Positions 48,497 through 59,785 of a stretch of 64,000 nucleotides of DNA are shown here, piece after piece. The position numbers and the translations under genes are program-made. This DNA comes from Hypoxylon rubiginosum (lineage: Eukaryota > Ascomycota > Sordariomycetes > Xylariales > Hypoxylaceae): the NCBI GenBank assembly GCA_902806565.1, contig CADCXA010000053.1, forward strand, positions 124,001 to 188,000. Reading direction: 5' to 3'. How positions within the stretch are numbered: the first letter of the stretch is position 1; every line of letters starts with the position of its first letter. Under the pieces are notes generated by a model. The model saw nothing but the letters and a program-made list of their open reading frames with translations, was not told the origin of the DNA and searched no databases.

Positions 48497-48752
48497 TATA
48501 ATAAAATTAAAATATTAAGGTGTTAAAATATTATATAATGTTTTAAATTATATATAATTTAAACTTATTATATAACTTACTTAAATATTATATTAAAATA
48601 GTTTTTTTTTAAATATTATTTTTATTATATATAGTGCTTTAATATTAATTAAATATTTATATTAATTAATATATTTTTAATATATTTTTTATATTTATTA
48701 TTATTTATAATATTTTTTAATTATAAAATATTAAAGTTATATTTTATTATAA
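48495..48752. repeat. 258-bp direct repeat, copy A
   Basis: Matches 49797-50054 over the same 258-bp length. Differences are almost all transitions and go both ways (for example TTACTTAAA against TTATTTAAA, and ATTATATTAAAA against ATTACGTTAAAA). This suggests an identical ancestral pair mutated independently by RIP. Confidence 0.8.
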
Positions 48753-49376
48753 TTAGCGTTTAACTTGGATTTAAATTATGTAACTAGTTTTAAAAAAACC
48801 GTTTATATTTACTTTATATTTATTTTAATTAATATAATAATTTATTATTATATTAATTAAAATAAATATTATAAGCTTTTAAATATAAAAGTTTTAAAAC
48901 TTTTTATTTTTTTTTATTATTTTTTTTTTTTTATTACATTAAGATATTTATATTAAAACATTTATATATTAAAAAATCTTTAAGTTTTTATAAGTAAAAT
49001 TATTTATAATATTTATTAGTTAAATTAATATAATATTTATTAATTAAATTAATATAATATTAATTAATTTATATATATTATTATTAGTTATATATAATAT
49101 TTATTAGTTTTAATTAAAATTTATAAGATTTTAATTTTAATTATATAAAATATTAATTATAAGATATTAAGTAAAATATTAATTAAAATATTAAGTAAAA
49201 TATTAAATAAAATATTAATTATAAAATATTAATTAATTAAAACTTATAAAATTTTAATTATTAAAATATTAGTTATAAAAATATTAAATATTTAAAATAT
49301 TAAGTAAAATATTAAGTAAAAATTAAATATAAAATAATAATTTTAAAGCTTAAAATGTCTTATATAGTTATTTTTT

Positions 49377-49500
49377 TAAATTTAAATTTAAATTTATAAG
49401 TTTAAATTTATAAGTTTAAATTTAAGTTTAAATTTAAATTTAAGTTTAAGTTTAAATTTAAATTTAAATTTAAGTTTAAATTTAAATTAAATTAAATTAA
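49377..49500. repeat. AAATTT/AAGTTT hexamer array
   Basis: About 120 bp made of TTTAAA and AAGTTT hexamers, ending in an ATTAA pentamer run. It lies between the two 258-bp repeat copies. Confidence 0.8.
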
Positions 49501-49796
49501 ATTTTAGGTATTAAAATTTTAAGGTTTTAAAAAAAAAATTTAAAATAATATTAAATTAATTAAAATATTAATTATATATAAAAAAATATAAATATTAAAT
49601 ATAAGAAGAAAAGTTATAAAATATTAAATATAAAAAGAAAAGTTATAAAAAAATCGCTGGTATATACGTTTTAAAAATTTTTTTTTTTAAGGTTTATTTA
49701 AATTTAGTGATTATAAATTTAATTATATATTTATTTATTTATTTATTTATTTTATATAACTTTAATTTAATAGATTTATTATTATTATAAAAAAAA

Positions 49797-50054
49797 ATTA
49801 TAATAAAATTAAAATGTTAAAATGTTAAAATATTATATAATATTTTAAGTTATATATAATTTAAGCTTATTATATAACTTATTTAAATATTACGTTAAAA
49901 TAATTTTTTTTTAAATATTATTTTTATTATATATAATGTTTTAATATTAATTAAATATTTATATTAATTAATATATTTTTAATATATTTTTTATATTTAT
50001 TATTACTTATAATATTTTTTAATTATAAGATATTAAAGTTATATTTTATTATAA
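49797..50054. repeat. 258-bp direct repeat, copy B
   Basis: Second copy of the 258-bp direct repeat, 1302 bp downstream of copy A, near the right edge of the AT block. Confidence 0.8.
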
Positions 50055-50170
50055 TATATATATTATTATAATTTTTTTTATATATATATATATATATATT
50101 TATATAATATATATATATATTATTAATTTATTTTAATTATTATTATTATATAAACATTTAACCTTATATA

Positions 50171-50732
50171 ATTACTATGTAAGTAGGTAGTCTGAAAATA
50201 ACCTTTTACTTTTATATTATATTAAGAATAGCCTGGTACTTATATAAGTATAGGTATCTATGTAAGCTGCTTAGCTACCTACTTATATGTAGGTATGTAA
50301 CAATGCTGCAACTCTTTGCCAATGATTCGCCAGCTCCCCCGCTCCTCGTCCCGGGGATGGGGTAGGTATTCATATCCCGTTACCTATCTTATCAACTTGT
50401 CAGCTATGTACCTAGGTAGGCTACCCCTAGGTAGTCTTTGGCCGTTTTCCCATGGACAAATTCACAAATTCACAAATTGACCTGTTCTATGAAAACGGCA
50501 ACTGGTTCTATTATATTCATCTCATTACTGCCATCACTATTCAGATAGGCTACCCGTCGCCTCATCATCTTCCACTGAGTAGGAGGCAAATTGGCCTTTT
50601 AAACATCTTCAAGGCACACACACCTGTGCCCTCGGCTTCAGCCTTCGTCTCTCTTCCTTGCGTCTCCTCTCTATTTCACCTCCGCCTCTAGCACTATTAA
50701 TCGCCCCGGCATCTGTGAGCCCCTGCTTGGAG
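50171..50732. other. Promoter region of the MFS gene
   Basis: Transition from the AT block to normal DNA, with several copies of CCTAGGTAGG-type motifs at 50407-50434 and GTAGGTA runs at about 50180-50300. No gene was recognised. Confidence 0.5.
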
Positions 50733-52931
50733 ATGGCCATTTATAAGAGTGACCTTGAGCCTACGCAGGATAGGAACGAAGGAACGGGTGGCGGCTCCGA
50801 TGAGAAGTACCAGGGAACCGAGAGCAATGGCCTTCACATCGATCCGGCCCTTGAGAAGCGCGTGAGGAGGAAAATCGATTACCATTTAGTACCTTTGCTT
50901 ATGGCGCTCTGTAAGCAATTACCCCTTCCGACATCTTGTGCCAGCCCCTTACTTACTAGAAACTTACTTATTTAAGATCTCGTCTCCTTTCTGGACCGTT
51001 CAAATATTGGAAACGCTGAAACGGCAGGCATGTACGTGATTCTATAATGCGTCGACTCTTATTTAGCACTCGTTTTGTCGCCATGGCTTCAATTTGCGTA
51101 TCTTTTAGGGGCGGAGTGACGCGTGCCAGAAAGACATTTTCATTGCCTGGAAATCGGTCCCATGAGAAATAGTACTAACTATCACGCGTCGTCTTGTAGG
51201 AGCAAGGACCTTGGATTTGACGATGAGCACTATCAGGTTTGTCTCTGTTGCTTCTCTTAGGGATTAGCGGCAACGTGCTAACAAGATATACTGGTGTAGT
51301 GGTTATTAACTATCTTTTATATACCGTACAGTGAGTCTTGTACCTGGTCATGGAGCATGAATCCCCCGGGTTCGATAATGGTTAACCGTTTCCAAAGTCC
51401 TCTTTGAATGGGCCGCTTTAATGTGGAAAGCTGTGCCCCCGTAAGTGTCGATTCGCGAACACAATTACGGATTATTTTTGCTGACAAGAATTACTAGTCA
51501 TATCTGGGCATGCTGCTGTGTTCTCGCATGGTAAGGCAATTATATCGAATATGTACAAATCACGGATCGAATGCTCATCAGCGTATAGGGCCTTGGCTTC
51601 AACACTCCAAGCGGCGGCATTCAACTGGTCCGGGCTTATGGCTTGCCGATTTTTCCTTGCAACAGCTGAGGCGGGCTACGGACCCGGCGTCCCATATCTG
51701 TTGTCATTCTTTTATAAACGGCACGAACTCGGGCTTCGATGCGGTATCTTCCTTTCTGCTGCGCCCCTCGCCACGACATTTGCGGGAGCCTTAGCCTATG
51801 GAATAACTTCAGGCCATCCGGCGCACATAGCCAACTGGAGACTCCTATTTATCGTGGAAGGCCTCCCTTCGCTCTTCCTCGCAGCTCTTGCGTTTATATA
51901 CTTGCCGGATTCCGCCGATACGGCCAAGTTCCTGACCGAGGAGGAGAGGGAGGTTGCTAAGATGCGAGCTATTCAGCAGACCGGGAGCGAAGGAACTTCG
52001 CGCATAGGACATGTTGACTTTAAGGATGTGCTTATGTCGCTCAAGGACTTCAAAACTTGGCTCCCACCTCTAAGTAAGTATAATCCAATCCTAATTTGCC
52101 AACATTGAATCCGTGGCTTGGACCATCAACCGGCTTCTTAGCTAGTTTGGGGCATGTGCCATCAACAGGACTCGTTATTCATAAGCAATTGTTCGGGATT
52201 TCAGTAATTGTAAATGACAATGGCTAACTCTATGTTCCTATAGTGTACTTCAGTTGCAATGGTAAGTGCTTCGCTCGTCTGGCGGCTGCTACTACATATT
52301 AACCATAAGAGTAGTCTCATTCAGCAGTTTACCCGTCTTCCTCCCGACCATCCTTCTAAACATGGGTTTTACTGCTATAAATGCTCAGGGGCTCAGCGCC
52401 CCACCGTACTTCCTTTCGTTTATAATGTGTATCGTGACGACCTGGATCGCCGACAAGACACGTCAGCGCGGTTTGATGATTATAGGTCTCTCGCTCGTTG
52501 CCGGCGTAGGATATATCCTCCTTGCGACTTGCCATAGCGTTGGGGTGCGTTACTTTGGTGTGTTCCTAGCCGCTGCAGGCGTATTCCCGGCCATCTCCAA
52601 CATACTTCCCTGGACTATTAACAACCAGGGGAGCGACTCCAAAAGGGGCGCCGGCATTGCGCTACTCAACATCGTTGGCCAGTGCGGACCTCTCCTAGGG
52701 ACGAGAGTATTTCCTGCTAGCGATGCACCCTACTACGTCAAGGGCATGGGTATCTGTGCAGGCTTCATGTTTTTCAATGCGTTGTTGGCTCTGGCCCTGC
52801 GTACGTATCTAACTTGGGAGAACAAGAGGTTTGAGAGGAACGACGAGGCGGCGCGCCAAGCAGGTACAGACCCCAATCTAGGGTCGGTTGGTCTAGAGAA
52901 TGAAGGATATGGGTTCAGGAACTTTTTATAA
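50733..52931 (+). CDS. MFS transporter, anion:cation symporter (Dal5-like)
   Basis: Plasma-membrane permease of the fungal ACS family, whose members carry allantoate, nicotinate, pantothenate and other organic acids with protons. Predicted exons are 50733-50910, 50977-51031, 51200-51236, 51300-51330, 51398-51440, 51498-51530, 51589-52073, 52244-52261 and 52315-52931, giving 498 aa. Family marks include DRSNIGNAETAG after TM1, SKDLGFDDEHYQ before TM2, GLMACRFFLATAEAGYGPG around TM4 and a W-E-N-K-R-F loop near the C-terminus. Eight introns split the N-terminal half into exons as short as 18-55 nt; each junction keeps frame and restores membrane sequence. Substrate is unknown. It lies next to a RIP block and upstream of a 2OG oxygenase and an aromatic-catabolism pair, so an organic-acid substrate would make sense but is inference. 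Confidence 0.88.
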
Positions 52932-53535
52932 GCAGCCTTCTAGACGTCGTAGGAACGTCTATAGCTTATATTTCCTGGCTGGTTTCCCAAAGTCATATAC
53001 GGAGATTGTTACCATGTAATACCAGCGAACCTAGCGGACTATATCAAAGTATCTTCCTCTTCCCCCTTTCTCTGGACTCTCTGTATGTGTATATCTCTCG
53101 CTAGAATTTAGTAGGGCCACGAATAGTCTGCGCTATTGCAGCTCGGAGACTGCCTAGGTACCGTATAAGACTTGTGGACTACGTAGTTTAGAGGTAAGCC
53201 GTTAGGTATTCTCGGCTGCAATTCCGAATGAAATCGACGAGCCAGATAGTAACAACTAGGTTTAGGGGCGAGTAACGGAAATTGATTGGGTAGGTAAATT
53301 TGATTCCGTGACCGGTAGCCGGCGTGCTCCGTGAGAATCCCCGCCGATAACATTCACCCCGAGATCTCACAGTGTACGAGCTTACCGTCTTATTCTTGAA
53401 AAAGGATTTTAATAAGGAACCCAGTAAATTCATAAAATTTCCATTGTAAAGTTACTCAAGTACCCAGTACGTAGCGTCACTTCGTGACTTAAAGCACCGA
53501 ATCTTTTCTACCTACCAAAGAGGTACTGCTTGCAA
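52932..53535. other. Intergenic region between MFS and oxygenase genes
   Basis: About 600 bp with one TGCCTAGGTACC element at 53151-53163. It should contain the MFS 3' end and the oxygenase promoter. No other gene was recognised. Confidence 0.5.
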
Positions 53536-55004
53536 ATGGCTACCGGCTCGGCTGCCGCTCCGTTCGCGATCCCGACGATCGACATATCTCCCTATCTCGA
53601 GGACCCGTCGTCATCTGCGTCGGCTCGAGTCGTCGAGGACGTCCGCCGGGCCTGCGTCACCAGCGGCTTCTTTCAAATCGTCAACCACGGCCTATCGAGG
53701 GAATTGCAAGGGGCCGTCCTTAAGGCCGCCGAGAGATTCTTCGCCTTACCGCTCGAGGAGAAGAAGAAAATACGGCATCCGGTCTTGAAAAACCGGGGCT
53801 ATGAATTGATCGGCTCCCAGGTCAGTAGAGCTAGCCAGCGCTACAATACTTGGTTCTCATCCCTACCCCGTAACTGTTCGATGTATACTTGAAACTATCG
53901 AATACCTAGAGTAGAGTATGTAGCAATGCTAATATCTTACTTGATCGAACAGGCTCTGCAGGATGGCACGCTTCCTGACCTTAAAGAGGTATAGTCTCAA
54001 CTGCCCCTTTTTGTCTATAATCGCGTACAAGGTCTCTCGTTTTGCAGCTTTTGAAGTTCTAACCCCGATACAAAAAGGGCTTCTACATCGGCCAGTACAT
54101 CCCAGAAGATGACGAACGCTCCAAGAAGCATCCCTATCTGATAGGACCGAACTTATTCCCTCCGAGCCTCCCCGACGAGGCGCTCAAGATTCCCACAGAG
54201 ACCTATTACGACGCCGTCTTCGCGCTGTCGTGTAAAGTCATGGAGATTCTTGCTCGTGGCTTACCCTACGGTGACGATATCTTCGTTCCCTTCGTTTCGA
54301 ATGATCCGGTCTGTATTGTCCGGCTCCTGCATTACCCGCCGCAAGACTCGGCAGATGCGAGGCAGCTTGGCGCCGGCGCGCACACTGATTTCGGCAAGTT
54401 TCCCTTTCCGTATTTTTTATCATCTTCCTCCCTTTCCCCTTGTCTTTTTCCTTAGGAGTTTAACGTGAGCTCTTGCATACCTAAGTGTCTCTTCTAGGTA
54501 GGATGGCTCCAATCGACAAGACAACGGACACATTCTACCTTCTTACTTTCTGGCTTCTTCCTCTTCCTCTTCCTCTTCCCCCTTTATTTCTCCTCGTAGT
54601 CTGCTCCCATAGTTCCCAGTTCCGCATCGGGACTTATCTAACCTATCACAGGAGCAATCACGCTGCTCATGCAGGACGAGTCCGGCGGCCTCGAAGTCTT
54701 CGACCACACGAGCAACCGCTGGATACCCGTAGCGCCCAACCCAGACGCGTACGTCGTCAATATCGGCGACATGCTGTCGCTGTGGACCAAGGGCATCTAC
54801 AAAAGCACCGTGCACCGCGTCATCAACAAGAGCGGCCGGGACCGGTACTCGGTGCCGTTCTTCTTTGACGGGAACACCGACGTCCGGCTTGCCCCGTTCG
54901 ACGGTAGCGAACCCGTCGGTGGTGGTAAGATTTTGACGTCCGAGGAACACATGCTAGAGCGGTACGGCACCACGTACGGACGGGCGGAGAAGGCTACTGC
55001 GTAA
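53536..55004 (+). CDS. 2-oxoglutarate/Fe(II)-dependent oxygenase
   Basis: Isopenicillin-N-synthase-like, non-haem iron oxygenase. Exons 53536-53820, 53953-53988, 54078-54393 and 54652-55004 encode 329 aa. The N-terminal DIOX_N part begins FAIPTIDISPYLEDP and contains SGFFQIVNHG. Iron ligands are His209 and Asp211 (AHTDFGAITLL) and His267 (STVHRVI), and the 2OG-binding Arg277 and Ser279 lie in DRYSVPFFF. All catalytic residues are present. The third intron (54394-54651) starts with GC (TTCG/gcaagt), and no in-frame GT donor is available, so it should be a GC-AG intron. The family covers many secondary-metabolism and catabolic reactions, so the substrate is not predictable. The start at 53536 (AAATGGCTACC) is the first ATG in frame. 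Confidence 0.9.
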
Positions 55005-55527
55005 GTGGGTAAGTAGAAGCGCCCTCGACACTTCAGGGCTTGGATGAGAGAGATGGCCAGTTCCGGAGGAACGAAGACCTAGGTACCTAAGCTGTGCTAG
55101 GAGAGCATAGGCAGGTAATATCCAAGCTGACAACCTAGGTATACCGTCATCATAGAAACCTTCATCTATACGTCGTTCAACAAGAGGCAGAACCAACACT
55201 CATTAGAAGAACTCGGACACACGAAGATTGGAGGTTACTCAAGTTTGTTGACTGCTTGTTAAATATATTGTTACATGTTTCATCTCCTAAACGCCCCCAC
55301 CGCGTATTCCTAACAGACATTAAAGGCCGATAAACATTTTCGGTAGAAGCGTCCCGTCATTTACCGCTTCCGAGGCCCTGAGACCATATAAATGTATGCT
55401 ATGCTGTATGAATTCAGTAGCTTTTAATTAGGTAGTCACCCAGTCAGTCCTACAATCGCCCATGCATGAGGCTAGGTCCATCCTCAACTGTTTCCCTCAG
55501 TACCCAAAGTTGTACGGTCGATATTTT
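55005..55527. other. Intergenic region between convergent genes
   Basis: About 520 bp between the 3' ends of the oxygenase and CNNM genes, with an ACCTAGGTACCTAA element at 55077-55090. No gene was recognised. Confidence 0.5.
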
Positions 55528-57750
55528 CTACTTCCCCGTATTTCTATTCTTGCGCCGGTTCTTTTTCTTCTTCTTGTTGCCCTTGGGTGCAGAAGACGCA
55601 CCGTCTCCATCGGACCCGGCGGTAGCTGTGGAACCCTGCTCTTCTTCCCCTTCATCCTCGGACAGGCTACTGGTAGCCTCGAGGACGACTTTACGGATAC
55701 CGCCGGATTCGATAATATTTTCGGTTATACTGCCACTACGGACGTGGCCTCTTCGCCGCCCAATTGCATCGTGAACACTCTCTACGCTTCCCGTGGAGGA
55801 GTTTTGTGTTGGAGATGCCTCACCGTTGCGAACTGTACTAAGCTTGGTTTGCGTACCTCGATTAATCTGGTCCGAGGCATCATTTTCAGCCGTGGTCCCA
55901 ATCTTGGGTGAGACGTTAGAGCTGGCGGCAGAAACATCAGTGTAGTTCTGCTGAAGGGCTTGTATGCCATCCTTAGCCTGGAATTGAGACGCAAGAAGGC
56001 TTGTGCGTTCGTCTACAAGTTGATCTGGATCCTCTGTAACTGAGTCTGATGGTTGTTGGCTGGCGGGAATCGATGTCTTAGCTGGCTTGATTTTCACTGC
56101 GGAAACTCGCGTGCTCTTGGGGTTTGATGCTGGATTTGACGGGCCAAGATGCTTGAAGTGATCCCTCATATCCTCAAAGTTGGCCTTGACCGGTACCGTG
56201 GTATGCAGCAGTTGGCCATCCTGACCGGCGGAACGTCTTCGTAGCAATAACGTTGTCATTCTAGGGCTGGTGCCGAGAGTAGCTGCCTCGGCCCTACTGT
56301 TGAGTGACGGAGCTCGTTTGGACTGGGTTTCCTCGCCGAATTCTTCTTCTATATCGACGAGCCTGCCTTCCCTGATTTCTGCGTCCTTCATCATAATGTC
56401 TCTTCGTAGAGCCCGAGCTTTAGGCGCGGGGTGTGACCTGCGAATAGCTTTATGAACGTCGACGTATACGTCTGACTCGTCAATGATTTCTCTATAATTA
56501 TCTTTGTTAGTGACATAGGAGAGGTAGATAATGCAGGGAAATGACTCACTCTCCGATGAGCTCTTCGATCACATCCTCTAGGGTTACGACACCCAAGGCA
56601 CCCTGGTCATCGCCAGGCGACTCTGAAATGAGCACCATATGAGACTTGCCTTCCTGGAAGAAGTTAATGATATCAAGGCAGCTGGTCTCTGGTCGCGTCT
56701 CGGGGAGAGCAGCGAGGGAAAAATCCTTGACTCGTTTAGCGTCCTCCGGGTCGTACGTAATAAGAATCTTGACCAAGAGCATCCCGACAAAATTTGTCGG
56801 GTTACCAGCCTGATGGATAGGGATACGAGAATATCCGGCGTCGAGAATCTGATCTATCGTGTCCTCATCTAAGACGGCATCTTCCGACATGGTAAAAACA
56901 TCCTCCATAGGCGTCATGACGTCCTCGACAGCCTTGCGTTTTAGATCTAGGACGGCGCTGATAATGGTGACTTCGTCCTGGTTAAGTCGTTCGTCCACCT
57001 CGCCTAAAGATTTATGGAGCGTCACCAGTGTCTTTAAGCCGCTCTTCTTGTATACAGTTCCGTGGTCTTCGCCGAGCAACCAGTCAAGGAGCTTGGCGGT
57101 CGGCCATGCGACGGGACCCGTAACGTACATCAAAAGGAGAACTGGCTTGGACATGTATCCGCCGATTTGAAGGCCATAGCGAACGCAAACGGACTGGGGT
57201 AGGATCTCGCCGAAGATGACTGATATACGGAACATATTAGTACCGTCGCAAGGTTTGTGGATTAGGATCTCGTACCGATCAGAATGGTACTACCGACAAC
57301 AGCTGCTACACCGCCGCCGAAGCATCTATCTAGAACAACTGGCAGGGTTTCGTTGACGATGACATTGGACAGCAGTAGCGTGACCAAGACCCAGTGTTTG
57401 CCCTTCTTGAGGAGATCGAAGACACGTTTGGCATTCTTGCGCTGAGGTTCTTCGCTGTCGAGGGATATTACTTGTAGATAGATTTCATCCTGACCCATGA
57501 GTGCTATAGTTAAGCCAGCAAAGGCTCCTCCTAAGAGCACGAGCACCATAGACACGACATAAAGCACCCAGAGGGCGCCACCTTCGGCTTCGGGGGCATG
57601 GTCGGGGGTATCGTGATGGACGTCGTAGGGAAGGACAGAGTGAATAGGGCTAGCGAATGCGAGGCCAAGCGAGAGGAATATAGCTCTAGACAGACCGAGG
57701 ACAGCTGTGCGGACGCGAAGGATACCGTCGGTTCCCATGCTTCTCCCCAA
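55528..57750 (-). CDS. CNNM/Mam3-type DUF21-CBS membrane protein
   Basis: Relative of yeast Mam3 and animal CNNM proteins, linked to Mg/Mn and other divalent-metal homeostasis at vacuolar or plasma membranes. Minus-strand exons 57750-57276, 57219-56550 and 56491-55528 encode 702 aa. An N-terminal hydrophobic segment is followed by the DUF21 membrane domain ([35 protein letters not shown] and [16 protein letters not shown]). A CBS pair follows at about residues 255-385 ([12 protein letters not shown], then [11 protein letters not shown] and [15 protein letters not shown]). The C-terminal 310 residues are low in complexity and end in a Lys/Arg-rich tail ([12 protein letters not shown]). The [14 protein letters not shown] segment spans the last intron and restores the family motif, supporting the splice. 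Confidence 0.92.
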
Positions 57751-58574
57751 GTTCCGGCGAGGGAAGATGAGCTAGACGGAAAGATGCTCTGCTTCTACTG
57801 GTCTCTACTCGTTCGAAATATTAGACGGGCTCTTTGGAGTATTTTCGTCTCTTGTGTTACGTGGTTATTTCCGCTGCTCGTTACTGGTAGGTATCTTCGG
57901 CCGGGCAACGAAGGACGAAAAGGCGAAGAAAAAAAAAGGAAAAAAAGATGCTCGTCGAAGGGGTCAACAGATGACAAGGTATGGTCAAATGACCACTGGA
58001 CCCATCCGTTATTATTCGCAATAGGAAAAGAGAAGCTGGGATGAAAGGAATTAATTGCACTCCCATGGAATGATTCCTTGGGATTGACGGCGCTTCTTTG
58101 CGAGACGGGCAAATGATAAATTTCAAAAGAGGCGCCGATGACGAACGGTTACCAATTGATGATTAGACCTCGATAAGCCCAAAAAAAAAAAAAAAAAGGT
58201 TCGAAGCTCGCTGTATCGGCTGATCCACTGCTCCAATTGGATTACTCTTTATTGCCTTCCAAGGTTCCAGGTAAATAGTAGCTCCTGTGGAGACTCATGC
58301 CGTGTTACGCGGCACGGACGGCGGGCAGTACCTACCTGGCACTAAGATAGTGGGCGGTGGGTGGTGGGCATGGCGGGGTGAGAGCTACCCCTGTATAGTA
58401 GCTGTTTTATAGGTACATGTAGCTAACCTACCTCTCTACCTCTTACCAAGCTAACAGCCAGCTCAGCTCAACTAATAACTAACCGAGGCATGAATTGGGA
58501 TTACCTACAGCTACTATGTAGAACAATACTCGTAACCAACAATATGATATAGATATACTTACTTCCTACCTCTC
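57751..58574. other. Intergenic region, no gene recognised
   Basis: Contains the CNNM promoter and the downstream region of the cyclase gene. An A-run of about 17 lies at about 58180-58197, and GTGGGCGG/GTGGGTGG repeats at about 58350-58372. Confidence 0.5.
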
Positions 58575-59785
58575 TTAGTCGTACCAGATAGCATTCATAC
58601 CAAACCCCGGTTCTGGAATTCTACACCTTGCGACGCGGCCCAAGAACTCGTCTTTCCATCGGTACATCTCAATCCAACCCTCTTGGTCGTCCGTGATGGC
58701 CAGCCATTCCTCGCTCCAGTCGCACGGCGCCACCGCGTTGCTATGCCCGCCGCTCGTCGGTGTAGGATTCAAACAGATCTGCCTCTCAATCGACCCGCAT
58801 TCTCGTAGCTTGAATGCTGCCATGTAGCCCTGCAGGTCGAAGCTGTTGGCCCGGCTCGTCGCAAACAGATATCTCCCCGACCTCGTGAGAGCGCATACGT
58901 CGCTGCGGTACATGGTATCGTGCTTGGGTATCCCCGGCGGGATTAAGGGGTACGAGTGATGTGTGTACACGGGCATGTGCGTTGCTGGATCGATGACGTA
59001 CTCGCAGAGTCGGTTGCCGGCCTCCATGAGAGCGTACAAGTAATTACCTGTGGGATGCATCGCCACCCACCGAGGGTGGTCTTTCGGGTCCGGGGCGTCC
59101 ACGCTTCCCACCAGGTCGACCGAACCCGATGCGGCTTTCTTATGTACCCATAGCTTGTTGGCTTTCAGGTCGGCCGAGTAGAGGTAGGTTTCCGTAGGGT
59201 CGAATACCATGCCGTGGATGCCCGTGTTAGGCTGGTATGGGTAATGTTGTATGTCCTTGTCAAGGGCGCCGGTCGACGACACGGAAAATACTGACCCATG
59301 CCCGGCATGCGAGTAAAACGGGTTGCAGTAAACTCCATGTGGGGGCTGTTTCGCGGCGAGTAGGAAGATGGCGCGGGTGTTGGTTGTGGCCAGACTTGCT
59401 TGTGCTACAGACCGAACAAGAGGTGTCAGTTACCAGGTACATTCGGCGGCACACCTACACAGAAACTTACGGTCGTGCTTCATGGAATGCGAAGCTTCGT
59501 GGACTATTTCGGTCGGGCTCTTCACAGCGAAGCTAGACCACTTCTTCATGGCCGCTCCGTATATGTTCTTCTTGGCATGCTAATAGGACAACATGTGAGC
59601 ATATGTGGCAGCAATTAGACAAGGACCATCCGACTTACATCGAAAGTCATCCACGAGATAGGTTCGTCATGAGGGATCTCGGTTCTCTTGACCAATTCCA
59701 GCGTCAGCTTTTGGTCGTCGAACGCCACGGTGAAGATAGCTCCCGGCGGAGTCCATGTTCCTATCATCAAGTGATGGACTGGCAT
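58575..59785 (-). CDS. 3-carboxy-cis,cis-muconate cyclase
   Basis: Converts 3-carboxy-cis,cis-muconate, the ring-cleavage product of protocatechuate, to 3-carboxymuconolactone in the fungal beta-ketoadipate pathway (EC 5.5.1.5). Minus-strand exons 59785-59639, 59579-59471 and 59404-58575 encode 361 aa. The protein is a seven-bladed propeller of the lactonase/CMLE family, and long stretches match the Neurospora enzyme as I recall it: HHLMIGTWTPPGAIFTV at the start, DEPISWMTFDHAKKNIYGA across the first junction, DHPRWVAMHPTGNYLYALME in the middle, and EPGFGMNAIWYD at the end. Length is normal for the family, with no truncation. It is divergently paired with a ring-cleavage dioxygenase 1.4 kb away, which supports the function. 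Confidence 0.95.

Larger units (their letters stand above)
41110..50170. repeat. 9-kb AT-only block, RIP-degraded mobile DNA
   Basis: Base composition is almost purely A/T with very few C or G residues, CA/TG scarce and stops in every frame. Long direct repeats remain (see separate entries), and copies differ mainly by C/T and G/A changes, which is the pattern RIP leaves. No protein domain can be read. The block ends near 50170, where normal sequence resumes about 560 bp before the MFS gene. Confidence 0.88.

Noticed and set aside
48495..50054. Possible CRISPR or satellite array
   Set aside because: Only two long copies with a unique interior, in a eukaryotic AT-rich context; this fits terminal repeats rather than an array.
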